From positions 434,001 to 498,000 of the forward strand of contig NZ_AP025737.1 of NCBI RefSeq assembly GCF_023734115.1: 64,000 nt of DNA, read 5' to 3'. Below the pieces are notes generated by a model, which worked only from the letters and a program-made list of their open reading frames with translations, searched no databases and was not told where the DNA came from. The translations under genes were made by a program, and so were the position numbers. Source of the stretch: Herbiconiux sp. L3-i23. Lineage in GTDB: Bacteria; Actinomycetota; Actinomycetes; Actinomycetales; Microbacteriaceae. Position 1 is the first letter of the stretch, and each line of letters begins with the position of its first letter. Of the stretch, positions 36,124-43,871 are shown piece by piece.

Positions 36124-37440
36124 ATGCGGTTGTCGGTGATCGGTTGCGGGTACCTCGGGGCGGTGCACGCCGCGAGCATGGCGGAGCTCGGCCACGAGGT
36201 CGTGGGCGTCGACGTCGACGCGGCCAAGATCGCCGCGCTGTCCGCCGGGCGGGCGCCGTTCTTCGAGCCGGAGCTCGACGGCATCCTCGCCCGCGCGATC
36301 GAGTCCGGCCGGCTCACCTTCTCGACCGACGTCGCCGCGGTCCGGGGCGCCTCCGTGCACTTCATCGCAGTCGGCACCCCGCAGCGCCGCGGTGAGAACG
36401 CCGCCGACGTCAGCTACGTCGACGCCGCGATCGAGAGCCTCATCCCGCACCTGTCTGCCGGCGACCTCGTCGTCGGCAAGTCGACGGTGCCCGTCGGCAC
36501 CGCGCAGCGCCTCGCCACCCGCCTCGACGACGCGGGCACCGGCGCCCTGCTGGCGTGGAACCCCGAGTTCCTTCGCGAGGGATTCGCCGTGGAGGACACC
36601 ATCCACCCCGACCGGCTCGTCTACGGGCTGCCCGACGACGCCGCCGACGCGGCGACCGCGAAGGCGCGCCTCGATGAGGTCTACGCCGCGGCGCTCGCCG
36701 CCGACACCCCTCTCGTCGTCGGGGACCACGCGACCGCCGAACTCGTGAAGGTGGCGGCGAACGCGTTCCTCGCCACGAAGATCTCCTTCATCAACGCCAT
36801 GGCCGACATCGCCGAGGTCACCGGCGCCGACGTCACGACCCTCGCCGACGCGATCGGCTTCGACCAGCGCATCGGACGCCGGTTCCTCAACGCCGGCATC
36901 GGTTTCGGCGGCGGATGCCTGCCGAAGGACATCCGCGCCTTCAGCGCGCGGGCGGAGGAGCTCGGACGGGGCGAGTCCCTGCGCTTCCTGCTCGAGGTCG
37001 ACGCGATCAACATGCGGCGCCGCGAGCGGATGGTCGAGATGGTCGTCGAGGCGCTGGGCGGCAACGTCTACAAGAAGAAGGTCGCGGTGCTCGGCCTCGC
37101 CTTCAAACCCGACTCCGACGATGTGCGCGACTCACCGGCGCTCGACGTCGCCGTGCGTCTCAACGGTCTCGGAGCGCACGTGATCGCGACCGATCCGGCC
37201 GCCATCCCCAACTCCCTCCGCCTGCAGCCGCAGCTCGGCTTCGCGACCGACACGAACGATGCGCTGCACGGCGCCGACGTCGTCGTGCTCGTCACGGAGT
37301 GGAAGGAGTACCGCGAACTCGACCCCGTCGCCGCGGGCGCGCTGGTGCGCGAGAAGGTGATCATCGACGGTCGCAACATCCTCGACCCCACCTCGTGGCG
37401 GGACGCGGGCTGGAACTACCGGGGGATGGGGCGCCGCTGA
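36124..37440 (+). CDS. ugd: UDP-glucose 6-dehydrogenase family protein
   Basis: The 438-residue protein starts MRLSVIGCGYLGAVHA, an N-terminal NAD site. It has WNPEFLREGFAVED, the catalytic Cys in GFGGGCLPKD and the C-terminal AFKPDSDDVRDSPA nucleotide-sugar segment. It oxidises UDP-glucose to UDP-glucuronate with two NAD. ATG at 36124 is preceded by AAGGTGG; a GTG nine bases earlier is possible. The closest alternative is GDP-mannose dehydrogenase, which shares the fold. The product would supply uronic acid to EPS. Confidence 0.88.
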   Translation: MRLSVIGCGYLGAVHAASMAELGHEVVGVDVDAAKIAALSAGRAPFFEPELDGILARAIESGRLTFSTDVAAVRGASVHFIAVGTPQRRGENAADVSYVDAAIESLIPHLSAGDLVVGKSTVPVGTAQRLATRLDDAGTGALLAWNPEFLREGFAVEDTIHPDRLVYGLPDDAADAATAKARLDEVYAAALAADTPLVVGDHATAELVKVAANAFLATKISFINAMADIAEVTGADVTTLADAIGFDQRIGRRFLNAGIGFGGGCLPKDIRAFSARAEELGRGESLRFLLEVDAINMRRRERMVEMVVEALGGNVYKKKVAVLGLAFKPDSDDVRDSPALDVAVRLNGLGAHVIATDPAAIPNSLRLQPQLGFATDTNDALHGADVVVLVTEWKEYRELDPVAAGALVREKVIIDGRNILDPTSWRDAGWNYRGMGRR

Positions 37441-37480
37441 CCGGGATCGGCGAACGTCGGGGCCTCGGCTAGCGCCTCGA

Positions 37481-37660
37481 TCATGCGGCGGGGGCGTATC
37501 CGCTTCGTGCCCGATCGGTGCGGCCGCGAAGGATGCGGATGACCAGCAGCACGAGGGCGACGGCGGCGGCCAGAGCGGCGAGCACCCAGAAGAGCGCGAA
37601 GGCGACGACGGCGGCGACGACGCCCAGCAAGACGCCCAGCACGATGCGGGGTGCGGACAC
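37481..37660 (-). CDS. Small membrane protein
   Basis: The GTG at 37660 is preceded by GAGGAGG with nine bases between, so the product is 59 residues rather than the longer 88-codon frame. The sequence is almost wholly hydrophobic, about two short membrane helices (VLGVLLGVVAAVVAFALFW and LAALAAAVALVLLVIRI), with a basic tail (RGRTDRARSG). No family was recognised. It is isolated between the UDP-glucose dehydrogenase and a regulator gene. Confidence 0.6.
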   Translation of the reverse strand: MSAPRIVLGVLLGVVAAVVAFALFWVLAALAAAVALVLLVIRILRGRTDRARSGYAPAA

Positions 37661-37791
37661 GGCGGAACTCCTCCTCGGAAACAGCAACGAGGAGCGGCGT
37701 CGGGTCGGCGCTCGAGATGCGGCGCTTCGGGCGGACCGCTCGGACATGGTGGCACACGGACGCGCGCTGCGCCAGTGGCGGCGTGGCGACT

Positions 37792-38799
37792 TCAGGCGGA
37801 GGCGAGCGCGCCGAATGTCCGCCGGTAGGCCTGCGGGCTCGTCTGCAGCACCTTCACGAAGTGGTGCCGCATCACGGCGGCCGATCCGAACCCGGTCTGC
37901 TGGGCGATGTGCTCGAGCGGCAGGTCGCTCGACTCGAGGAGCTGCTGCGCCCGCAGCAACCGCTGCCGGTTGAGCCACGCGGCGGGCGTCGCGCCGATCT
38001 CGGCCCGGAACCGCCGCGCGAAGGTCCGCGTGGACATCAGCGCCTTCTTCGCCAGCTGGTCGATGCCGAGATCCTCGTCGAGGTTCTCGAGCATCCAGTC
38101 GACCACCTCGGCGAACGAGTCCGATCGGTACTCGGGCACGGGCTGGGCGATGTACTGCGACTGGCCGCCGTCGCGCTGCGGCGGCACGACCATGCGGCGT
38201 GCGATCACATTGGTCGCGGCGGCGCCGAGCTCCTTGCGCACGATGTGCAGCGCCGCGTCGATCCCCGCCGCCGTCCCCGCGCCGGTCACCACGTTGCCGT
38301 CCTCGACGAAGAGGACGTCCGGGTCGACGTCGATGGCGGGATAGCGGCGCGCGAGCTTGTCGGCGTACATCCAGTGAGTGGTCGCGCGGCGCCCGTCGAG
38401 CACCCCCGCCTCGGCGAGCTGGAACGCGCCGCTGCAGACGCTCAACACCCAGGCGCCGCGATCCGTGGTGTTCCGGATGAGCTCGAGCACCCGGTCGTCG
38501 AACGCCCGGACGAGCCGGTCGCCCTCGGCGGTCGTCGACTCTCCGGTCGAATGCGTGCCGCCGGTGTAGGCGGGGATGGCGATGAGATCGGCGTCGAGGG
38601 CGGCGTCGAGGCCCTCCGAGACCACCAGCTGGAGTCCGTGCGTCATCGGCACCGGCCGCGACGGATCCGCCGTCACGACGTGGAAGTCGAAGACGGGTCC
38701 GCCCATGTCGCTGCGATCGATGCCGAAGACCTCGCAGATCACACCGAACTCGAACTGCGCCATTCCGGGAATCGCGACGACGGCGACCTTTTTCAGCAA
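37792..38799 (-). CDS. GlxA/AdpA-type regulator (DJ-1/PfpI plus AraC domains)
   Basis: The 335-residue protein has an N-terminal DJ-1/PfpI domain with the nucleophile-elbow Cys in VLSVCSGAFQLAEAG. The C-terminal AraC double helix-turn-helix includes STRTFARRFRAEIG and IAQQTGFGSAAVMRHHF. The start is TTG at 38799 with GAGGAG five bases upstream. Family members such as Streptomyces AdpA bind TGGC-headed decamers. Three such decamers lie just upstream (38820-38868), suggesting autoregulation. Target genes are unknown. Confidence 0.88.
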   Translation of the reverse strand: MLKKVAVVAIPGMAQFEFGVICEVFGIDRSDMGGPVFDFHVVTADPSRPVPMTHGLQLVVSEGLDAALDADLIAIPAYTGGTHSTGESTTAEGDRLVRAFDDRVLELIRNTTDRGAWVLSVCSGAFQLAEAGVLDGRRATTHWMYADKLARRYPAIDVDPDVLFVEDGNVVTGAGTAAGIDAALHIVRKELGAAATNVIARRMVVPPQRDGGQSQYIAQPVPEYRSDSFAEVVDWMLENLDEDLGIDQLAKKALMSTRTFARRFRAEIGATPAAWLNRQRLLRAQQLLESSDLPLEHIAQQTGFGSAAVMRHHFVKVLQTSPQAYRRTFGALASA

Positions 38800-38819
38800 C
38801 GGGACTCCTCACGGCTAAG

Positions 38820-38868
38820 TGGCAGAAATGGTACGTCGACTGGCAATGCTGCCACTCGTGGCCGGAAA
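38820..38868. promoter_or_regulatory. Three TGGC-headed AdpA-like sites upstream of the regulator
   Basis: TGGCAGAAAT (38820), TGGCAATGCT (38841) and TGGCCGGAAA (38859) stand in the same orientation, 21 and 18 bases apart. The last matches nine of ten positions of the published Streptomyces AdpA consensus TGGCSNGWWY. TGGCA-N4-TGCCA at 38841-38854 and AGTGGCAG/CTGCCACT at 38818/38849 add dyad symmetry. Confidence 0.4.
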
Positions 38869-38891
38869 TCCCAAATCATAGATTTCCTGCC

Positions 38892-39017
38892 ATGATCCTG
38901 TTCCTCGTCCTCCTCCTTCTCCTTTCCACCGCGGCGATCGCGATCTCGGTGCGATCGCTCTCGTCCGATCCGAGACCGCCGTACCTCGCGCCGCCCCGAA
39001 GCCCCCGTGATGACTGA
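38892..39017 (+). CDS. Possible 41-residue membrane peptide
   Basis: ATG at 38892 opens a short frame: MILFLVLLLLLSTAAIAIS, then a polar RSLSSDPRPPYLAPP tail, ending TGA at 39015. One membrane helix is obvious. There is no strong ribosome site. A GC-rich hairpin (39001-39024) overlaps its end, 29 bases before galE. It could be a real small gene or only a hydrophobic chance frame. Confidence 0.3.
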   Translation: MILFLVLLLLLSTAAIAISVRSLSSDPRPPYLAPPRSPRDD

Positions 39018-39024
39018 CGGGGGC
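39001..39024 (+). terminator. GC-rich hairpin before galE
   Basis: GCCCCCGT and ACGGGGGC pair around GATGACTG. It has no T-run, so it could be a weak terminator or an mRNA structure in the galE leader. Confidence 0.3.
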
Positions 39025-39045
39025 GCCGCTCGATAGGCTGGCCGG

Positions 39046-40008
39046 ATGAGCTGGTTGGTCACCGGAGGCGCGGGATACATCGGATCGCACGTGGTCCGTG
39101 CCTTCCAAGCGGCCGGCATCGAGCCGATCGTGCTCGATACCCTGACGAGCGGAGTGCGCGCGTTCGTGCGCGACGACGTGCGATTCGAGCACGGCAGCAT
39201 CCTCGACGGCGCCCTGCTGCTGCGGCTCTTCACCGACTACGACGTCGAGGGCGTCGTGCATCTCGCCGGCTTCAAATACGCGGGCGTCTCGGTGCAGAAG
39301 CCGCTCCTCACCTACGAGCAGAACGTCACCGGCACCGCCACGCTGCTCGGCGCCATGGGGGAGGCGGGCGTCGACAAGATCGTCTTCTCCTCGAGCGCTG
39401 CCGTCTTCGGGACCCCCGACGTCGACCTCGTGACCGAGGAGACGGCGACGAGACCCGAGTCGCCCTACGGCGAGTCGAAGCTGATCGGCGAGTGGCTGCT
39501 GCGCGATCAGGAGAAAGCGGCCGGAGTGAAGCACACGTCGCTGCGCTACTTCAACGTGGTCGGGTCGGGATACCCCGATCTCTACGACGCGAGCCCGCAC
39601 AATCTCTTCCCGCTGGTATTCGACGCGCTGCTGCGCGGCGATGTGCCCCGCATCTACGGCGACGACTATCCGACGCCCGACGGCACCTGCGTCCGCGACT
39701 ACATCCACGTCTCCGATCTCGCCCAGGCGCACGTCGCCGCCGCCCGGCGCCTCGCGGCGGGGGAGCCGGTCGAGCGGGTGTACAACCTCGGCAGCGGCGA
39801 GGGTGTCTCCGTGCGGCAGATCATGGACGCCGTCGCGTCGGTCACCGGGATCGCGTTCGACCCCGAGATCGCGACACGCCGACCGGGCGATCCGGCGCGA
39901 ATCGTCGCCACTGGCGAGAAGGCCGCGCGCGACCTCGGCTGGACCATGCGGCACGGGCTCGACGACATGGTCCGCTCGGCGTGGGACGCTCGCCGATCCG
40001 CGGACTGA
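39046..40008 (+). CDS. galE: UDP-glucose 4-epimerase
   Basis: The 320-residue SDR has GGAGYIGSH, VVHLAGFKY, the catalytic Ser in SSSAAVFG and the Tyr-x3-Lys in YGESK, followed by RYFNVVG and DGTCVRDYIHVSDL, all GalE hallmarks. It interconverts UDP-glucose and UDP-galactose using bound NAD. It lies with ugd, gmd and manA in the sugar-nucleotide block and probably supplies UDP-galactose for EPS. ATG at 39046 follows GGCCGG, a weak ribosome site. Confidence 0.92.
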   Translation: MSWLVTGGAGYIGSHVVRAFQAAGIEPIVLDTLTSGVRAFVRDDVRFEHGSILDGALLLRLFTDYDVEGVVHLAGFKYAGVSVQKPLLTYEQNVTGTATLLGAMGEAGVDKIVFSSSAAVFGTPDVDLVTEETATRPESPYGESKLIGEWLLRDQEKAAGVKHTSLRYFNVVGSGYPDLYDASPHNLFPLVFDALLRGDVPRIYGDDYPTPDGTCVRDYIHVSDLAQAHVAAARRLAAGEPVERVYNLGSGEGVSVRQIMDAVASVTGIAFDPEIATRRPGDPARIVATGEKAARDLGWTMRHGLDDMVRSAWDARRSAD

Positions 40009-40152
40009 CGCGGCCCGCCTCCTCCAGTCTGTGAAACAGCCGTGAACGCTGCCCGGGAATTCTCGGAACCAGTCGCCGACGGGCTGTGTTTCCCGCTGGT
40101 TAACGGCGCGTCCTGATCCGATAACGATGAGGGCGGGCCTATGGTCCGCGAC

Positions 40153-40181
40153 TTGACGAACCGGAATCACACCGGTGTAAT
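40153..40181 (+). promoter_or_regulatory. Sigma-70-type promoter of whiB with overlapping palindrome
   Basis: TTGACG at 40153-40158 and TGTAAT at 40176-40181 are 17 bases apart, a near-ideal vegetative promoter for the WhiB gene 55 bases downstream. An 18-base palindrome (40165-40182, centre ACACCGGTGT, one mismatched pair) covers the spacer and the -10, a natural repressor position. Confidence 0.6.
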
Positions 40182-40235
40182 TACTTCCAGCGCACACGGG
40201 GCACCCAGCCCCCAGTGCGGATGGGGAGACTTTCG

Positions 40236-40559
40236 ATGACTATTTCCGAGTTCAGGTCAGGGGTACCTGAAGACTGGTTCGTAGACCCGGTTCGACTGGG
40301 AGTCCCCGGTGTCCGCAAGCGCGTCGACGACGAAGACGACGCGCTCGCGTGGCAGGCCGACTCCCTCTGCGCTCAGACCGACCCCGAGGCGTTCTTCCCC
40401 GAGAAGGGCGGCTCGACCCGCGAGGCGAAGAAGATCTGCGCGAGCTGCGAGGTCAAGGCCCAGTGCCTCGAGTACGCGCTGCAGAACGACGAGCGCTTCG
40501 GCATCTGGGGCGGACTCAGCGAGCGCGAGCGTCGCAAGCTCCGCAAGCAGGCGGTCTGA
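40236..40559 (+). CDS. WhiB-family iron-sulfur regulator, WhiB2/WhmD-like
   Basis: The 107-residue protein carries the four cluster Cys of WhiB proteins: one in LCAQTDP, two in ICASCEV and one in QCLEYAL. It also has the GIWGGLSERERRKLRKQ turn and basic tail. The FFPEKGGSTREAKKIC segment is typical of WhiB2/WhmD, linked to cell division and sporulation septation in actinobacteria. ATG at 40236 has GGGGAG upstream. WhiB2 and the large glycosyltransferase/DUF3499 genes are neighbours in many actinobacteria, as here. It ends 54 bases before a strong terminator. Confidence 0.9.
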   Translation: MTISEFRSGVPEDWFVDPVRLGVPGVRKRVDDEDDALAWQADSLCAQTDPEAFFPEKGGSTREAKKICASCEVKAQCLEYALQNDERFGIWGGLSERERRKLRKQAV

Positions 40560-40613
40560 CCAGCGAACGCCTACCGCTCAGTGCTCAGCCGGATGGCTGA
40601 CGAGACGGATGAA

Positions 40614-40645
40614 CCGGCTGCCTCGATCGAGGCAGCCGGTTTTTT
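40614..40645 (+). terminator. Rho-independent terminator of whiB
   Basis: CCGGCTGCCTCGA and its complement form a 26-base perfect palindrome (40614-40639), immediately followed by TTTTTT (40640-40645). It ends the whiB transcript before the large glycosyltransferase gene. Confidence 0.9.
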
Positions 40646-40718
40646 CATGCCGTCTTCACATTGACCCTCCACGGGGTGTCAGGCCGGGCACGGCCGCGGC
40701 CGCACGTACCGTGATGAG

Positions 40719-43700
40719 GTGCGAGCGCAGGTAACGGTGGTCCTCGTCGCCCGTCGGGCGGGCGAGTACCTCGATCAGACCCTCGCCGCCCTGGCGGCGC
40801 AGACCCGCCGGCCCGACCGCATCGTCTTGGTCGAACTGGGCAGCGACCCCCGTTCGGCGGCGCTGCAGAACGTGGCGGGCGTCGAGCGGATGGTCGCTCC
40901 GGACTCCCTGTCGTTCGGCGACGCCGTCGAGGCCGCCACCCGCGTGCTTCCACCCGCGCAGTCCGGAGACGAGTGGCTGTGGCTGCTCTCGGCCGACAAC
41001 GCCCCGTCTCCGGATGCTCTCGCCGCGTTGCTCGCCGAAGTCGAGATCTCTCCGTCGGTGGCCATCGCGGCGCCGAAGCAGATGCAGGCCGCCGATCCCA
41101 CCTACCTCTACTCGTTCGGCGAGACGATGACGCCGTCGGGCACCGCGGTCGAACTCGCCGAACCGGAGCTCGACCAGGCCCAGTACGACCGCGAGAGCGA
41201 CGTGCTCGGCGCCGCCGCCGGCGGTCTCCTCGTGCGCACTCGGCTCTGGCAGGAGTTGGAAGGCTTCGACCCCGGCCTGCCCGCGGTCGACGACGCCCTC
41301 GACTTCTGCGTCCGCGCGCGCCTGGCCGGGCACCGCGTCGTGCTGGTCCCGGGAGCCCGCGTGCTGTCGGCCGGGCGCCACGCTCCCGGCACGGCGCATC
41401 TCGGCGCCCGCACCTCGCGCGCCAAGAAGGCGCGCCTCGCCCGTGCCGCCGGTCTGCACCGGCGCATGGCCTACGCACCGGCGTGGGCGGTGCCGCTGCA
41501 CTGGCTGAGCCTGGTTCCCCTCGCGCTCGTCCGTGCGATCGGCCAGCTCCTCGGCAAGCGGCCAGGGCGCGTGCTCGGTGAGTTCGCCGCAGCATTCTCG
41601 GTGGCGTTCGCGCACGCCGGAAGCATCGTCGCCGCCCGCCGTCGCATCGCCCGCGGCAACGTCGCCGGGTGGAAGTCGATCGCGGCGCTCCGCCTGCCGT
41701 GGCAGGAGGTGCGACGACGTCGTGCTCTCACCCGCGACGAGGCCACGAGTGCGCGACGCGCCGACCGCTACGCGCTCGACTTCTTCTCCGGCGGCGGCGT
41801 ATGGACCGTCGTCGGCGCCGCGATCCTCGGCGTCATCGTGAGCATCCCCCTCTTCGGATTCCCGACCGTCGCCGCCCCCGGGCTGCTGCCGCTCGGCTCG
41901 GTCGGCGACCTGTGGGGCGCGGTGGGCTACGGCTGGCGGGGCGCGGGCGCCGGATTCGTCGGCGCCGCCGATCCCTTCGCCTGGGTGATCGCCGTTCTCG
42001 GCTCGCTCACCGCATGGGCTCCGTCGGCGTCGATCCTCGCCCTCTACTTCGCGGCCCTTCCGCTCGCCGCCCTCGGTGCGTGGTTCGCGGCGGCGCGGCT
42101 CACCCCGCGCCCCGGTCTGCGGCTGCTCGCCGCGGCCGCGTGGACGCTGGCGCCCACCCTGCTGGTCGCCCTCGCCGACGGTCGACTCGGCGCGGTCATC
42201 GCCCACCTGCTGCTGCCGTGGCTCGCCTTCGCCCTGAGCAGCGCACGCCGCTCATGGGCGGCGGCCGCCACGTCGGGGTTGCTCGCCGCCGCCATCGCCG
42301 CGTCGGCTCCGTCGCTGCTTCCCGCCCTGCTGGCGCTGTGGCTCGTCGCCGTCATCGGATTCGCCGCCGCAGGACGGCGCGGACGCGGCTGGCACCGCCT
42401 CGTCCCGTTGCCGCTGCCCGCCGTGGTGCTCTTCGCGCCGCTCGCCCTGCAGCAGTTCCTCCGCGGCACCCCGCTCGCGGTCTTCGCCGACCCGGGCGTC
42501 CCCGTGCCGACCCCTGCCGCCGGCTCGACGCTGCTCGAGCGCATCGCCGATGCGGTGTCCCTCCTCGCCTTGCAACCCGACGCGCTCCGCTCGGGTCTCG
42601 ACCCGCTGATCGGCGCGTTCGGTATCGAGGCGCCCACCCTGCTGCTGCCCGCCGTCCTCGCCCTGCCGCTCCTGCTCACCGCCCTCGCGGCACCATTCCT
42701 CGCCCGGCCGCTGCGTGCCGTCGGCGCACTCGGCGTCGCGGCGACCGGATTCCTGTCCGCGTCGGTCGCGGGGCACCTCGTACTCGCCACCTCCGGCGGC
42801 GACGCCGTCACGGTGTGGCCGGGGTCGGGACTCAGCCTGTACGGCTTCGGTGTCGTGGGTGCGGCCGTGATCGCGCTCGATCAGGGTTCCGCCCGCGCGG
42901 CGTCGATCGTGCGCGGCGTCGTCGGCGGGGTCGCGGCGCTCGGGGTGGTGATCGCCGCGCTTCCGCTGCTCCTCCTCTCCGTCCAGGCGGGCGGGGCCGT
43001 GGGCGGCGCCGGATCGACTGTGCCCGCCCTGGTCTCGGCGGAGGCGGCGAACGATCCGTCCATCGGCACGCTCGTGATCGACCCGGCAAAGGACGGCATC
43101 GCGGCCCGCCTCGAGCGGGGAGCGGGCGGGCTCCTCGACGAGCAGAGCACCCTGTACGCCACTTCGCGTACCGGTGCCCTCTCGGCCGCCGACGAACAGG
43201 TCGCCGTCCTCGCCGGCAACCTCGCCTCGCGCAGCGGGTACGACTCCGCGGTCGACCTCGACGCGCTCCGCATCGGCTTCGTGCTGCTCGGCCCCGCGAC
43301 GGGGGAGGACTCGGCGGTCCGCGACCGGGTCGCCGCCGCCCTCGACGCGAACAGCGCCTTCACGCCGGTGACGACGACAGCGCTCGGCACGCTGTGGCGC
43401 TACGTCGGCCTCGACGCCGGTCTGCCTCCGGCGGTCCAGCCGGTACTGACTCCCGCGCAGCACGCCGTCGGCCTGATCGTCATCGTCTCGCAGCTGCTCG
43501 TGCTCGGGTCGACCCTGCTGCTCGCCCTGCCGACGGGTGCGCTCGCCGAGCGGGTGCGCCCCGAACGCGAGGTCCGCCGCGGCTCCGGGCGGGCCCGTCG
43601 CGCGGCGGTCGCCGCCGCGACGCAGAAGTCGGACGTCACCGATGCCGACGCGACCGACGTTTTGAGGGCTCCGGCACCGGATGGCGAGCCGGCGTCCCCG

Positions 43701-43871
43701 AGTCCGTCCGGAACGCCCGCGGAGACGAAACCCGACGAGGAGACCGCCCGTGTCTCCCGCCGTGCGGAGCCCGATGACTCGGATGCCCGCTCGTTCGACG
43801 ACGTGGACCGCGAACCGCGCGGCGACGACGAGTACGCCACGATCCGGCGAGGAGGCGACCATGGCGCATAA
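40719..43871 (+). CDS. Large membrane glycosyltransferase family 2 protein
   Basis: The 1050-residue protein has an N-terminal GT-A domain (QVTVVLVARRAGEYLDQTL, then LSADNAPSPDALAALL for the acidic motif). After about residue 350, a long polytopic region of roughly a dozen helices is followed by an exported-type domain and a charged, disordered C-tail (SPSPSGTPAETKPDEETA). Its neighbourhood with WhiB, DUF5719 and DUF3499 is conserved in actinobacteria. It probably builds or modifies a lipid-linked envelope glycan. The GTG at 40719 fits, although ATG is absent nearby. Its end overlaps the DUF5719 start by 11 bases. Confidence 0.82.
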   Translation: MRAQVTVVLVARRAGEYLDQTLAALAAQTRRPDRIVLVELGSDPRSAALQNVAGVERMVAPDSLSFGDAVEAATRVLPPAQSGDEWLWLLSADNAPSPDALAALLAEVEISPSVAIAAPKQMQAADPTYLYSFGETMTPSGTAVELAEPELDQAQYDRESDVLGAAAGGLLVRTRLWQELEGFDPGLPAVDDALDFCVRARLAGHRVVLVPGARVLSAGRHAPGTAHLGARTSRAKKARLARAAGLHRRMAYAPAWAVPLHWLSLVPLALVRAIGQLLGKRPGRVLGEFAAAFSVAFAHAGSIVAARRRIARGNVAGWKSIAALRLPWQEVRRRRALTRDEATSARRADRYALDFFSGGGVWTVVGAAILGVIVSIPLFGFPTVAAPGLLPLGSVGDLWGAVGYGWRGAGAGFVGAADPFAWVIAVLGSLTAWAPSASILALYFAALPLAALGAWFAAARLTPRPGLRLLAAAAWTLAPTLLVALADGRLGAVIAHLLLPWLAFALSSARRSWAAAATSGLLAAAIAASAPSLLPALLALWLVAVIGFAAAGRRGRGWHRLVPLPLPAVVLFAPLALQQFLRGTPLAVFADPGVPVPTPAAGSTLLERIADAVSLLALQPDALRSGLDPLIGAFGIEAPTLLLPAVLALPLLLTALAAPFLARPLRAVGALGVAATGFLSASVAGHLVLATSGGDAVTVWPGSGLSLYGFGVVGAAVIALDQGSARAASIVRGVVGGVAALGVVIAALPLLLLSVQAGGAVGGAGSTVPALVSAEAANDPSIGTLVIDPAKDGIAARLERGAGGLLDEQSTLYATSRTGALSAADEQVAVLAGNLASRSGYDSAVDLDALRIGFVLLGPATGEDSAVRDRVAAALDANSAFTPVTTTALGTLWRYVGLDAGLPPAVQPVLTPAQHAVGLIVIVSQLLVLGSTLLLALPTGALAERVRPEREVRRGSGRARRAAVAAATQKSDVTDADATDVLRAPAPDGEPASPSPSGTPAETKPDEETARVSRRAEPDDSDARSFDDVDREPRGDDEYATIRRGGDHGA

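Noticed and set aside
35832-36377. N-terminal extension of gmd
   Set aside because: Extends antisense over the divergent ugd gene; TTG 35831 with a good ribosome site gives the canonical SDR start.
37661-37747. 88-residue version of the small membrane protein
   Set aside because: The extra N-terminus is Arg/Ser-rich, and a strong GAGGAGG site sits just before GTG 37660.
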